From contig NC_046677.1 of assembly GCF_003369915.1 (NCBI RefSeq), positions 24,880,913 to 24,944,912 of the forward strand: DNA of 64,000 nt, written 5' to 3'. Position 1 is the first letter of the stretch, and every line of letters begins with the position of its first letter. Origin of the DNA: Drosophila miranda (lineage: Eukaryota; Arthropoda; Insecta; Diptera; Drosophilidae). This document shows, piece after piece, positions 36,667-52,200 of the stretch. The notes below the pieces were generated by a model that saw nothing but the letters and a program-made list of their open reading frames with translations, searched no databases and had not been told where the DNA came from. Position numbers and translations under genes: made by a program.

Positions 36667-39600
36667 GTAAGTGGAAAAGCGGCACATTAAAAATATAAGA
36701 AAAGAAGAAAATTTAATTTATTTTTAAGTTTTTGTTTTTCCGTTTCCATCTTTCGGTGCCTTACGGTTCTGTCGGCACTTTTTGTCGTTCCGCCCGTCAA
36801 GAATTCCGGCTAAAAACTCATTCTGAATGGACGCGTTTGTTGTGCCGTTCTTTGTTTTCGGTATCTTATTGGGGAATGGAAAATATGAGCGTATCGAAAG
36901 ATACAGATACAGCAGAAGAGCTCTCTGCAAATTGACCGTGAATATGGACAAATGCTTTCTAAGATCCAAAACCAAAAGCGAATCCCAGATAAACGAAACT
37001 TCATGAACGAAAAGTGTTCTAGAAAATCGAAAGGAAATTAAAAATAAATATCGGAAATTAAAGGAATACCGACCAAGTGCGAAAAATACGTTGCTGAAAA
37101 GATGTTGGCAGCCTCTCGAGGAAATGAATGAATACAATAATGAGAATTGTAAATAAATGTTGGAGAAAGAAAGTGCAGACTGAAATTCGTGCAAAAACAG
37201 AAGAAAATAATGAATGAGCGAGGGAAAATTAATGGCATAAATAATGCAAAAATTATGATTAATTAATGATTATTTAAAGGGACTTAAAGCAAAAAAAAAA
37301 CAAAAGAAATATAAATTTTAAAAACCGATCTACTATTCGTGCAATAAGTGATTAATAAAATCCCCGTGAAAGTTAATCCTGTAAAACAAACTGCGATATT
37401 ACCAGATCTTGGGGTAGAAATATTAATCAAAAATAAATAAATGACAATGTGGTTCTATAAAAAAAACATAAAATAACTAAAGTGCTTTTTGGGGAACAAT
37501 TAAAGTCAAATCTCTGTAGAAACCCCCCACCAAAACCACTACCAACTGCACCAAGATCTCTACCAATCAAAATCATATTTCCCGTCGACATATGGTGTAG
37601 AAATCGCACCAGAGTACAACTCCATTCATCAAGAGCCGATGCCAGATTCCAATCATAAATCAAAGACCCCCCACCAAAATAAAAAACCAAAAAAAAGAAG
37701 TGTGACTAAATCATCGACTGCAACCGAGACGGCCGTGGACTCCGACTCCGTCTAAAAATCGAGTTAGGAAAGCGTTCAAATCGGCGTGGGCTGCAACGCC
37801 TACCCTACACTACCAATTTTCCCTATGAAAACAGCATTTTCATGGCTTATCAAATCAATTTCCAAAACTTTTATCGGCCATGGGGTTGGAGGTAGCGGTT
37901 TTTTGTTGGCCTTTTGTTTCAAGCCACCAAATTTTTTAATTACCATAAAGAAAGAAATATAAAAAGTAGTTTCTGTGCGGGGGGATAGGGGGGAAAGATA
38001 GAACTTTCCCAAAGTGCATTTAGCGGCAGCCAGCTGTATCTGGTAGATACATTTATTAATTTTTATGTAAATGCTGGGCTGCGAAGGGAACACGCGTCTG
38101 TCATAAAAAGGCGCCCCGCCGATTGTCACCAAATAGTCGGTCGGTGACTATATATTCTTTTCGGTTTCGTTTTCGGTTTCGTTGTCTGTTTCTGGCTGTT
38201 TCAAATTGTATTTTGACTGCCGCGACGGGCTATAAAAATATTCGAGATGACAAGAACCTGGGCGGTGCATCAGTAAAAATTAACAAGCAAAATTAGCGGA
38301 GCCAACAAGACACCACCAGAGGAAGAGGTGGAGGAGGAGGAGGCTGCTGCCGCCTGGAGGCTCTGCAATTGACCTCATGATGTCGAACCTGCCTGCCTCT
38401 TGGTGGATGCTGCATTTTCCCCTCGAAAATAAATGCATAAACATAATGTGCAACGGGGAGACACACAGCACAGAGCACCCAGTCGGAAAGATCGAGTCTG
38501 CGAGTATTTTTAGATATCCCCAGCGTAAATAATTCATTTTCCAGTCACAGTTGTTGACGTTTCGTCGTCGCACGAAGTCTCCTTTCCCTAGGGATATTTT
38601 CCGTGGATTTCTCCCAGGGGACAGGGCGCGAGTCTGTCTCTCTGGATTTGCATTCTACACTTGAAAGTGTTTCGCCCTATTTTGGGAGTACCCCTCGTTC
38701 CTCGATCTATTCCCATTCCCATTCCACATGAGCATGAACATGAACTTTGACTGCAGTTGCAAAATCTTGAACTAGAAATTCCACTTTGGCTGCAAGACAG
38801 ACAGAAATCTCTCATAAGCCCTGGCCCGGGCAGGCCACTTAAGGCGGCTTTTTATGGGGCGTCCCTCTTCGCTTGGTATCCCAAAAAAAAAAATACAAAA
38901 TACAATAAATTGTACTCAACTCCAATGCGGACACTGTACAGCAATTTTCAGCTGAAGTGGCGGCACATCGCTGGGGCAGCAACTCAATTAAGTGTCCATA
39001 AAGTATCTAGATACGCTAATCAATGATATATACGTATATGTATGTATATGGATAGGTATATATAGCCCTCAAATGTTGTAGAGGTTTTGAGCACTTGAAT
39101 CTTTGCCGGGAATTATTCGGAGATTTGTTTTTGGTTAAGATGTTTGGCAATTAAAATAGCAAACCAATGACTAGAGAGATGGAGGACGATGTGTATAAAA
39201 TTGAACGAAAACAGACATAAAAACTGAATAAAAACAAAAGCAGAATAAACAAAAAGAAAACTAGGGAAAGTGTGGGTGCCAAAATGGCAAATAAAAGTGA
39301 AAGGAATACATTAAAGAAAACTTCCTCAAAAAAACATATCTGCAAATGAAAAAAATACAAAATAAAAATTCAAAACCTAATCAAAATTTGATGAATATAA
39401 TAAAACAAACAAGCACTAAAAACCCCAACCAAAAAGCACTCAATCTAGACATTCAAAGTCTTTAAAAAGTCTCTCCCAACGGACCATTTAAATGTTCATC
39501 AAGTGTGTCATAAAAATCTCTATAAATTATGGTTAAATGCAAAATGAAAAGAGGTGTTTGTGTGTCTGAAAATTCTGATAGATCCATTTTCAATTACAGT

Positions 39601-40280
39601 GAAGTGCAATAGCAGAGACATAGAAAGAGAAAACGCTAAACCCATCAGTCGTCGCCGGCATCGGGCGAATGTGTTTATGATAAAACGTGAACGAAATTGA
39701 AACGTAATCAAGCGAAAGTTGGAATCAAACACATTATACGAGTACACGGATAGGAAATTAAGAGCAGCACAGCCGCTTCAAAGGCTGTCTGTCAGTCAGT
39801 GTTCCGTTGGAGGAACTTCTGCCGGTTGCCGGTTGCCGGTTGTCGGTTCTTCCCTGCCCCATACCCCTCTCTGTGGCCCCCTTGGAAGGAAAACGCATGA
39901 GTTCTGTCAACGAAATGACATGCAGCATCTGTCTATGTAGCCATAGGCCCAGGACGTGATGCTGTGTCGCAGTAAGAGTCGATGCCTCCTCAGCCTCCAC
40001 CTCCGATGATGCTATTTTTATGAGGCCCCAGACTATTGCAGACCGACGACGGATGCGTGGCCCCATGAAAAATCAATTAACACGCAAAATTATTAAAGAC
40101 GAAAAACAAAAACGAAATACAAAACGAAACGAGAAGAAGCTGAAGCTGAAGCCGAAGGAAAACTGAACGAAACTCTTCTTCGTGGCACTTGGGGTTCCGG
40201 GTCATAGAAAGAGGAGGAGGCCCCCTTCTGGTACCCCCCTCTGACAGAGTCTCCTGTATCTTCTTGCAACTTCAAAGCAG
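36667..40280 (+). other. Putative 5' UTR intron of kon-tiki
   Basis: About 3.6 kb of A+T-rich DNA without a supported coding exon. A second possible acceptor, pyrimidine-rich and ending TTACAG at 39599, could define an extra UTR exon. The short open frames in this interval lack domain features. Confidence 0.35.
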
Positions 40281-40290
40281 CTGCAACGGA

Positions 40291-43200
40291 ATGTCGCGCC
40301 TCTGCGGATTAGGACTGCCGCTGCCGCTGCTGCTGCTGCTGGCGGTGGTGCAATTGCTCCATGGCGGCTGCCAAACTGTCGCTGCCATGAAAGGTGAGTC
40401 TCTCCGTAGTTATGGGACTGGGGATCCAGAACCGAACCGAACAGAACCGAACAGAACGTACAGTTAATTAAATGTTACGACAGTCAGGTAGCTAAAAAGA
40501 TACGCGCTACAGAATTTAATACCCCGCATAAACATGAGATTTATCATGGCAAATGATCAACGCACGATTTATGCTCATTACAAATATGGCCAGCCACGAA
40601 TTGGCCGCAAAAAATAAGGGGACCAAAAGCAGAAGCAGAAGCCGAAGTAGAAGCAGAAGCAGATTGCATTTACTTTGGCTGCCATCGAAACACACATAAA
40701 TAAAAGTCAAAATAAAGAGTTGCAAATGGTGCAATGCCACATACATTTTGGTGTTATCCGCGTGTGCCGAACAGCCAGCCAGTCACTGTGGATGCGATCG
40801 AATAAAATCGTCGGTAAAAATTGGGTTTGTAGAACTTTCACATAGACAGATCTCATGGATTATTCAAAAGCTTTCAGAAGTGCGGTTTCGAAGGGTGCTT
40901 TTGAAAGCTTACTTATACTAATGCAATGCAGTTTCTTGGTTGTGTGCGTGCAGGCAGACAGTAAAGGGCTTACATTTATTGATAATAGAGCTCTCTTTTA
41001 ATGTCTGTAATCTCCTTTTATAGATGAACTTTAATTGAATAATTTCTATTGGAAGCTAAGGAAAGTTCAGATAACACTGAAACTTAAACCCTCTCAAATT
41101 GTTGAAATTAGAAATTTAACAGCAATTAAGTTCCCAATAAATACCCACCCTAAGAACATATTTAGAACCTTTTTAAAAGTATACTTCTTGGGATTCGGGA
41201 AAACTATTTCCCTTAAAGGCAGCCCGTTGAACAGTAACTGTTTTCAAACTTTCCCTAAAACCCCAGAGTTTGACCTTTATTTATATTCCACCGTAAATCC
41301 CCGCCTATATACAATATTTCAATCAATTTCTGCTACAACTTTGACCAACTGGTCGCTGCATTCGGTTGTTTCTTCCCGTGGCTGTCTGTGGATATAGTTT
41401 TGCATTCGCAATGCTCCATGGTAACCCCATGGCCGGCCCATAAAATCCCACTACTTAACTACAATGCGCTGCAGCAGTGCACTTAACGCATTTTTCACGC
41501 TTGACATTTGACTTGGGGCGCACTTTTCTCTTCTCTTCTCGTTGCTGTTGTTGTCGTCTTTGCCTTCGAGTTGGTTGCCTTTGTCGTTTGCTGAAGTATT
41601 TGGCTGTCGGGGACTCTACGCCGACTATACATACATATATATGTATATCTCCGACTGCGGCGTGGTCTGAGGCGGCATACAACCCGCCGCGCAAATGCTA
41701 TTCCAAGCATGCTCTTAATTTTCCTATATCTAGAGGAGAGGAGTGTATTGTATATATATTTTGGTCTTGGCGCAAATGTATTTTTAATGATATTTTTAGT
41801 TGGCATGTGACGTCACTTGGCAGTGGAAGGGGGCGGCTAAAGAAGCCAAAACATGAATCATCCAGAAGAGGCGCGAAGATTGTTTTATTTTGTTATTTTT
41901 TTGTATGCTTCATTTGATTTTTAGTATATATATTTTATTTTATTTGTACGATAAATGTAAATCATTTACACGCGCAAAACCCAAAAAGAGATGTGCCAAA
42001 TTCAATGTATACTTTTGCAGATACAAACGTATCTATATCTCCATCGGTGTGAGTGTGTATATGTGTATCTGTATCTGGTGCGCGCCATATGCTGTGCTGT
42101 GTGTGTCTCCTCTTTTGATTATTCATTTGCATTTGCAATATACATATCAACACATGCTTGATTCTCAATGCTAACTGCAACAAGAGGGAACTACTAGGCT
42201 TTAGACAGATCGAGGCTATAGATACTCTTGCAGATACATGGTTCTTATGGTAGTCATCTAGGTATACGATTTAGGCGGTAAAAGAGGCTTTCAGAGAGGC
42301 TTTTAAAAGAGCATTTTGTAAGAGGTCCAAGGAAAGTAGTTGCAATGAAGATATGTTATATCTACTCACACTCTATAGCCCTGCAGATACTTCTTTCTCT
42401 GCTTCAAAGTCGACATCCCCTTCTTCAAAGGGTATCGAAAATATATATATATTTTATATTGCATATAAAATGAGACAATTTATTTTGGCGACGACGTTGA
42501 TCCACCCTCCCTTTCCCCTTGCTTCTGCCTGAGTCATGAGAAAATTTGTCTTTATGACTTGTCGATCCTCAATTGTCGATGGTTGGTCGGCGAAAGGGTA
42601 AGCCTCTGAAGCTGGCCTCCACATATAATTGAATTTAATGCGGCCCCGGAGTCTAATTAGGGCGAAAGAGAAGACATTAGCGATAGCGACACATGTTCTC
42701 CCATGGAAAGGCGGCCATAAAACCGAGGGAAATGCCCAAGGAAATGCCCAGGCAAATGGCTTTCTTCAATGCGGTTTTTATTTGATTTAGATTGATCTCT
42801 TAAGCCGCCCAATGGGGCTATAGAATGCGTAGAATGGTTGAGGAAACTACCAGCCTGATGAGTAGTACAATGATTATGATCAGAGAAGGAATCGAGGGAG
42901 GAATCCTAGGGGATTACTTCTTTCTCAGAAATAGATAGAAATCTACATATGTGAAATGGGCAGGAAGTGTGCAGAAATCTGTGTGGTGCAAAAGGCTATA
43001 TTTTCTTTCAGCTTAAGTTAGAGCTCTTGTAGTTATGTTATTCTTGAGGAATAGTAGAACATATAGAATGAATATCTCTCCAGAATAAATCACAGCTTTC
43101 AATGGGAAATTAAACAACAAAATAATGAAGGGTCATGGAACAATATTCAGGGGCAAATTCTATAGAAATACTCTAGTTTACTCTACGGAATGCCGCATGA

Positions 43201-46200
43201 TTTTAAAGAAAATACATAAATATTGTTCGAAAAGTACTGTACAAAATTATGTATCAATTATGTGTGTCATCTGTACGCAATTTCGACGAAAGCATCACCA
43301 TTTTATGGTAAAATACTAAAACAGAAAAGGTGAAATTATCAATGATTAAAGAAGAAAGCTTCTTTTGTTAAAAGGCACATAAAACTTTCTTTTAAAATTC
43401 AATCTATTGCTAAGTAAAGAGTCTAGTGTCTCTGGCCACCCCGATTGCCAGGAAAATCACTTAGCCTATAAAGTAGAAACCATTCATTTGGCGGGAGCCA
43501 TCGCCATCGTCAATTTGCCCATTAATGTCAATAAACAGAGCCTCTCGGACTCCATAAATATACGAAACTGCAACTTGCAACAAAAATCCACACGAGAGCA
43601 CGTAATAAGCCCACAAATCACATGCGCCACTAATAAACTTTGACATTATTAGTGAAATGAAATGAAAAACGAAGACCATACACCATACAGCATACAACAC
43701 AACAACAGCAGAAATTTATAAATTGCCAATGTCAGATAAATTTTTAATGAATGGCCCGCAACCAGAAACTTCATCGCGACTGCGGCCCACCAAAGGAGCA
43801 TTAATTAAAAGACCAAAACGAGAGGCAAATACACTCGTACACTCGTAGAGAAAAAAGCCATAAAATATACACAAAAGCGAATAACTATAAAGCGTTCGTA
43901 TGGGGACAACGGGCGACATATAACTCAAATAAAATAAACATCGGCCATAACATAAATATTCGCTGGCTACCTACAACATACCTCTCCCTCTGTGGACTCC
44001 CAGCTCTCTCTCTCTCTCTCTTTCATTTGCTTCGAGTGGCATCAAAAATGAACATAAATTTAGCATTTGAATGGGGAAATGGGGAATGGGAGTTGTGTGG
44101 GGCAGTGCTGGTGCTGCTGATGCTGGTGGGGAGTGGGTGGCATGGCCAAAGCATCTGTTGCCATAATTCTTGCAATGTGCAACGTGCAACGCGCGCCCGC
44201 CTCTGATGTTTTTCCCCATTTTTGGGCAATGCTGCCCGATGATGTCTCATTTGTTGCTGGCCGACATTCGGAATGACGCCTGACGTGTGGACTCCCTCCG
44301 ACTGCACCACATTTTGTTGTTGCAAATTGCATTTATTGTTCAGCGTCCAACCAACTTCCTGAAAGGCACTTTTGATGCCCATGCACTCACACAAAAGCAG
44401 AAAAAAGTCTGGAATTTAAAGGAGAATTTTTTTGAGCAACAATAGTAGCGTACTGTAGTAATATCATGAGTATTACAATTAAAGGTGTCATAAGAATACA
44501 AATCTCCCACACGGGTAGCTTGTTTGTAGATATTTGAGCTCTAAAATATCTATTCAGTAATGAAAGAAAATATCACTTTCTCTAGCCAAGATTTGTTCTA
44601 TATCCATTAGCTATAGGTACGTAGAATATGAACATGAAATACATACCAGTCATAGGTATGATTAATGGGCTAAGAGGAAGGTCTAAGTGCAAACATATTT
44701 GTGTTGCTTAAAATATTTTGACAGAGCTCTAGAATTTCTGTTCGTAAGTAGAGATAGAAATCTCTATAGCTAGGCAGGAAACACATGTGGGAATAAATAT
44801 GCCAATATTCCATTAACCAAATTTTCAACGATCCATAAGATGTATCCATCAAGCACTTTTATGACAATCATTTCACTATGTCATGCATTTATGTCTGCAA
44901 CAAAGGCCCTTAGCCTACCCTTCAGTCGGTTATTCCCCATTTTGCTGGCTAACGATGTTTAGTCAACGATAACGCCTCCGCGTCTTTTGTGCGGCTTTGT
45001 TTTGGTTTGAGGCACGCGCATCGCATGAGGCAGCATCATCAAAAGTAGCAGAAACAGAGAAAACAAAAAAAAAAACAGAAGAAACAGCAGCCGTTCTCCT
45101 AATGTAGGTCAAAATGCATTGGTCTCCTCTCAGATGGGAAAGTGTTTTTGCTGTAGGTTTTCCTCTTTGACGCCTGATTGCTGCTAATTGGCGTTTTATC
45201 TGGCCCTCTGCTGTTTGTCTGCCATTCGTATGCAACTGTTCCCCTACATTTTCTATGTGGGTTAGGTCAATACATACATAAACATACTCGTATGGATGTC
45301 CGTCCGTCCATGCATTAGGGAAAACCCATAAACAAATATAACACGACAAATGTCTTCCCTTTTGGATGTGAATTGTTTTGAGTGAGGAAATTTTTAAAAT
45401 ATCTCAACCAAAAATTCAGTTTCATGTTTTGACAAATGTCTTTCGAAAATAATTTATTGCACAAGCGTACAAGCGGAATTTCGAGAAGCATTAATCATGC
45501 AATTTTTACGAGGTGGGCTCCAGAACAACAGCAAATGGGGAAATTATTCAGATCTCGTTCGATTTTGTCATACTCTTTTTCTCAAGAAAAAAGCACGTTC
45601 GATTGGGGCCAACAGCTAGGCAGGCGCGCAAGTAATTAAGCAAAATCAAGATGCAAACGATACAAGATGGATCTCAATAGATAGCCAGATAGATAGATGG
45701 ATGACTGAATGAATGACTGACTGGGGTAGCCTCGACAGACGTTTGATTGACAGACTGACAGCTGGCTAGAGGTCTGGTTCTCTGGGCAAATTTGTATACG
45801 GATTTCAGCAGATTGCCAATTGCTCCCATTTGTGGATAGTGTATCTCAACAGCTGTATCTGTATCTCTAACAATTTCTCTATTTTCTGTGCTACACCCAC
45901 ATCCACACGTCTGTAGTCTCTCTGTATGGAGATGGCTATGTCTCCATGCCGCTGCAGGAGGCCAAAATGTCAACAAACATACGCGTCAAGTTTCGCACCA
46001 AACAGGAGAACGCCTTCCTGTTCCTCGCCGCCGGACGAACCGATTACTGCCTGCTGCGCCTCGAGAGCGGTCTCATAACTTTCAGCTATAAAATCGAACG
46101 GGATGTGGTCCAGGTAAGACACTCAGATGCATTCTGTTATACCTCCATCTCCACCTCTAAGCGTTATTCCGTTCGCAGTTGCGTTCCCCCAAGAAACAAA

Positions 46201-49200
46201 AGCTAAACGACCTGGAGTGGCACGATGTGGCTGTGCAGCGTTTTGAGAACAACATCACCCTACAGGTGGATGGCTACATAATGCGAAAACAGCTTCCTGG
46301 GGAAATGTTGGCGCTGAACATACATTTTGGCACCTTTCTGGGTGGCGTGGGGGACTTTACGGCCGAGTTTTTGAATGATGTGATTGGTTTTCGTGGCTGC
46401 ATATCGGATGTGAGTGACAAACAAGCCTCTAGGCATATAGTTTCTCTTTATTGAACATATTCCTTTTTCTGTAGGTCTTTTATAACAATATCAACATCAT
46501 CAAGCGGGCCAAGGATCGGACGGGTCACACCACCAGCACGGGTGTATCCTGGACCTGTAGCACAGAATTCGATGGGGGCATTAAAGATAGCATTAGTTTT
46601 CTAAAGAATGATTCATACGCGCTGATGCTTAAAGAATCCCATGCCACAGGAGAAACGTAAGTTCTGGAGGGGCATTCCCATTCCAGATTAAAGCTAATCT
46701 TCCGTTTATTTACAGCCTCTCTTTGCAATTCCGCACGATGGCCAGTGCTGGGATCATCTACTTCAATGGCGGCTTTGATTTCATACTCATCGAGATCGAG
46801 GATCATCGCCTGAAAGTGACCTTCAACAAGGCTGGCAGTCTTGTGCAGTTCATGACAAATGAGTCCATATCTGACGGCAAATGGCATCGTGTGCTCCTCC
46901 GCTATAATGGAGCCATGGCAGAGCTGCATCTGGACGATGCCACCAGCGGCTATCGCGGGGCACACGCTAATGAGACCAAAGCGAGCATTAATCTGGAGAA
47001 GAGCGTGTTCTTTGGCGGCGTGCAGGAGGAGATGCGCCGCCGTCTGATCGGCAAGGGACTGCGCATCAATGAGATCAGCTTCAAGGGTTGCATGCGCGAT
47101 CTAATGGTAAATGATCTGCCTTTGGGCTTCGGCGAAATGAGCATCTCGCGGAACCTGGCCCTCAACTGCCTGTGGAAGTATCCCTGTCTGGAGTACAATC
47201 CCTGCCTGAAGAGTGGTATTTGCAGTCAGCATGGTGTGGATGAGTTTATATGCTACTGCGATCAGTCCTACTGCATCAAGGCGGATTTCCAGGGGCCCTT
47301 TAAGGTAGGTCCCCCCCTTTATAGGTATTTCTTTTTGGGTATATCTGACCTCTTCTCTTACAGATCTTCACTGAAACCAGTCCGGAACTGGAACTCCTGT
47401 ACGTCTCACCCATGCAACTCCTGGAAGGTGGCACTGCCTTCTTGTCACACCATTTCATAGACATCATACTCGATCTGCGGCGGTATCCCAGCCTCAATGA
47501 GCAGTCCATCATCTTTAATGTGGTGCAGCAGCCCAAGTACGGACAACTGCTGCAGTATTCTGCGGAGAAATCCAACTTTGTGGTCTGCCGCACTTTCAAT
47601 CTGGTGGATCTGGCCACTGATAAGGTCAAGTATGTCCACAACGGCATGGAGAACTTCAACGACCATGCCACCCTGGATATGCAGATCTATGGCGACATCC
47701 ACAAGATACCCGAGAACATACTCGGCAAGCACCGGTTCCTGCTCCATGCGAATATCACGCCAGTGAACGATCCGCCGCAGCTGAGGCTCCACTTGCACAA
47801 AATCCTCAGGGTGATCGAGGGCATCGAACGGGTGCTGGATGTGGACTTGTTCAACATCGATGATCCCGATAGCGAGCCGCACACTCTGATCTACACCATT
47901 CTTCCCTCCGCGAATCCCCAAGAGACCTTTGGCTGCTTCATGGTCGGAGGCGTCGCCACGTCGACCTTTTCCCAGGCTGATGTGAATGAGGGCAAGGTTT
48001 CGTATCAGTACAACTCCACCACAGCGGAGTCCTTCAGCTATCAGCTGCAGCTGCATGTCTCCGATGGCATCGAAACGAGCGATACCGTCTATCTGCCCGT
48101 TTCAGTGCATCCTCTGGAGCTGCGGCTGGTCAACAACACGGGCCTGATCATGATACACAAGAGCTGGCTGCTCTTGACGCCCGCGAATCTCTCGATTGGC
48201 ACCAATGCCGTGGACGAGCACATAGACATACGCTACGATGTGGTCAAGGCACCGCAGCATGGAGTGCTGCAGCGGCTGCGACAGATTGATGGCTCCTGGG
48301 TGAACGTGGACTGGTTCAGCGATAGCCAGCTGCTGCTCGGCCACATACGCTATCTCCACAACAGCGATTTCCCTTGGCAAGACGAATTTAAGGTGTGTAC
48401 TCGTACTGTATCGTAATAGAAAAACCAAATCAATACCATAAATGGGCAAAACGCCAACACTAGTTTACAAAGGTTTTGGAGTGGGAAAGACCCTACCTTA
48501 CTTTATAAAACCTCTCAACTTGGAGTATACCAAATTTAATAGAATCCTTTCAAATTTCGAATGCATAAACAAATTACATGTTGCGTTCATGACGCAACAG
48601 ATTTGATACAAGATATATTCTGCGACAGCCGACGACAGCCAGCGGTGAGATATCGAGGCACGGTCCCGAGAAACCAAAAAGATCATACATGTCGTGTGCC
48701 CGACAAGGCGAAATTAATGCTCACCTCGAGTTTCACTAATAAGGGCTGTTTTTTGTTGTTCTTGAACAAATTCCAAAAGCCTGCCCACCAATGACATACT
48801 CTGTTCTGAGCTTCTATATATTCTAGACTCGTATTTATAAGGGAAATTCTTATTGACCATTCTAGCTTCTTATCATAGGAACACATTGCCTTTATCTAGG
48901 ACTTTTCATTAATAATCATATTTCATTTCATCCTTTATCTTATCTAAATTTGCTTTTCATCAACTGATCGTCCTCCCCCCAATTCCAAAACTAGCTTAAA
49001 CTATACCAAAACTTCCAATCATTTAAGCTCTCTGCTAAGCCCCATTCCTGTTGCTCAGTGTAGACAATAAATTTGCATTGATTTCACTTTCTACAACAGT
49101 TTATTGCCTCGTTTGGCTTTGTGACCACGCAAACGTTCGACTTCCGCATCACATTCACGCGCCTTCGCATAACCAGCAGCAGTCCATCTTTGATTGCCAT

Positions 49201-52200
49201 CAATGGGACGCGGGACGTTCTGCTGACCAACGAGATGCTGTCCTATGGTACCACACCCATTGGGAGCTTCCCGCGCAGCGTGATCTACAAGATTGTCCAG
49301 CCGACCCGTTATGGGGGGATCTTTGTGGAGGGATCGCGCAAGGCGGCGAAGCAAATGGATTCGTTTACCCAACAGGACATTGACAAACGACGCATACGGT
49401 ATAGGACCCATCACACGAGCTACTCCAGCTTCAGCGATCGTCTGGAGTTTGTGGTCTCCGTGGCGGAGTGCGATGATGTGGAAGGAACACTGGAGATTGC
49501 CTACAGACCCCCCGAAGAGTTAATCAGCAAGCTCGCCTATCAGGCCCGCGAAGTGCTGCAAGTGCAGGAGGGAGAACGGGCACTGATCACCAAGAATCAC
49601 TTTGGCATCCGCTTCAACATCTACGAGAGTCTGCAGTTCCAGGTCTCCGCGAGTCCAGAGCATGGTGTCATATGCAAATACGACGAACAGACGGGTTTAA
49701 CCACCCCCGTAGATATGTTTACCCTCGAGCAGCTCTTTCGGAATGATATCTACTACTGTCACGATGATACAGAGTCTACGAAGGACTCCTTTGAGTTGCT
49801 CATCCTCTCGGGCGATGAAACGGATCTTCAGTTTGTGTCCAGCATGGAAGTGCGCATCAAGCTGGTCAACGACAACGAGCCGTATCGCACGGCAGTGGAG
49901 CGGGTATTTCATGTGGTAAGGAATGGCATTCGCACCCTCAATCCCACAGTGCTTCAGTACCTGGATGCTGATGTGAACACCAACCACACGGACATCCACT
50001 ACATCCATGTCTCGAGCACAAACGGTGCCTTCTACAAGTCCGGACAGTATATCGACAGTTTCAGTCAGGATGATATAGCGAATCGCAGGATTATGTTCCA
50101 GCACACGGGACCCGACGCGGGCACAGCGTCATTTATAGTCACCGACCGACAGCATGAGGTTAATGGTCTGCTAGAGATCCTCGCCTCGGATCCATTTGTC
50201 TCAATGCTGCCCACAAACGCCTCCATAGCCCAAGAGGGAAAGTTTGTGGTGCTCAAAAACCCCGATTTCGTGCTGGAAACCAATTTGGATATGAAACTGG
50301 ATGAAATCTACTACGAAGTGATCAAGCCTCCTTCTTATGGGATACTCATGTATCTGGGCAGGCAACAAAGTGGCGCAGATGGGGAACAGAATGGTACTAT
50401 GATCTACAAGGCCACAAATTATACTTCCTTGAGTAACTTCACTCATTTGGATATTGAACGGGAGAGATTGGTCTATTGGAATACAGAAATTGCATCGATG
50501 GATAAAGTTAGGTGAGAATTAAGGAAAGAACCTCCAATTTTCGGAATACATCAAGGTTTCTTTTAACCCAAAATAGATATCGAGTCCACATTAAAAACAT
50601 TACAGCTGAAGGTGAGGTCGTTTTCAGGATATATCCCTCTGCCTATTGGGAGCCTCTGCAGGTCAAACAGAATCATACGCTGTATGTGGAAGAGTCCACC
50701 AGTGTGCTTATATCCAGAGATGTCCTAGAGGTGGGTTTACTGACTTTTACTTAAACTCATTCTAAATACCTCCTCTATTCTGCAGGTAGTGCATCCGAAT
50801 ATATCCCCTGGCGATATTACTTTCCTGGTAACCTCATCGCCCATGCATGGCTATCTCGAAATGCAGTCCATGTCCTTTGACGATGAATACAACTGCAAAG
50901 TGTTCGATCAGTCGTCGGTAAACACCGAAAAGATGTTCTACATTCAAGCGGGTGTCAATCAATCAACGGATTACTTTGTCTTCGATGCCACCAATGGCAT
51001 TACATGGCTCCACCAGCTGATGCTGAAGATCGTCATCATACCAGAGAAGCTCTACATGCACTCGAACATCGTGTCCGTGGTGGAGGGCAAGACAGTGCAG
51101 CTCAATCCCACAGATGTGCAACCCTATTCGGAGTACTATCGGGGCAAGATACTGGAGTATATAGTGACCATAACACCATCTGCTGGACACATACTCGCAG
51201 GGAACTCAAAAGTCAAGAGGTTCACCCAGAAACAGCTCGAACAGGGCTCCATCCAGTATGTCCACAACGGCAGCGAGAATTCCACGGATACCATCACCCT
51301 GGTGGCCATGGCAAGGAACAAGGAGAGCGTTCCGTTCGAATTGGAAATTGCTGTGGTGCCCGTGAACGATGAGGAGCCCATGATGGTCACCAATACGGGT
51401 CTGCAAGTGTGGAATGGAGGTCGTTATGTTATCAAGAATACAGATCTATGTAAGTCAAGTATTATACACCTCCCTGTTCTTTAATAAGAGGTTTTTTCCC
51501 TTTCGTCAGTGGCTCAGGATTACGATACTCCACCAGAGAATCTCACCTACATCGTGCACCACATCTACGGCGGATATCTGGCGGAAAAGTCTGCACCCCA
51601 ACAAAAAATCGAACAGTTTACCCAAGGCCAAATCAATGGGGAGAAAATCTACTTTATGCACGATTCAAACTCCCGCAAGAACGAGCTCTCGTTTGTCGTA
51701 ACCGATGGCCTGTTCAATACCACCGCGCAGATGCTTAACATCGAGATTAAGCCCATCGAGATCCTGGCCGATCACAATGAGAATTTGCATGTTTTCCCAC
51801 TCACAAAGAAGCAAATCCTGCGCGATCATTTGCATTTCAAGTGCTCCGATGAGGAGCGGGAGATTCGCTACAATATCACAGTGCCCCCGAGTCTGGGTCG
51901 CATCGTGAACGAGTATGTGGGCAATGGTTTCACCAAGGAAGTCGCCGAATTCACCCAAACGGATGTGGATAATGGACACATCTTCTACGAGCACACGGCA
52001 GTTATCATGGAGTTCCGCATCAATGATTCGTTCTACTTCGATGTGGTGGCAGAGCGAAGCGATCGGCTGTTGGATCAAAAATTCAACATAGAAATATCAG
52101 TGTCATCTGGTGGTCTCTTGAGGTTCCTTCCCGTTTCAAAGATCACAGTAGATGAAGGTGGTTCGGTGCCCATAAAGCTGGACTTCTCAAAGATCCTCGA

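Noticed and set aside
47445..48056. A 203-residue minus-strand frame
   Set aside because: Antisense to kon-tiki exon 6.
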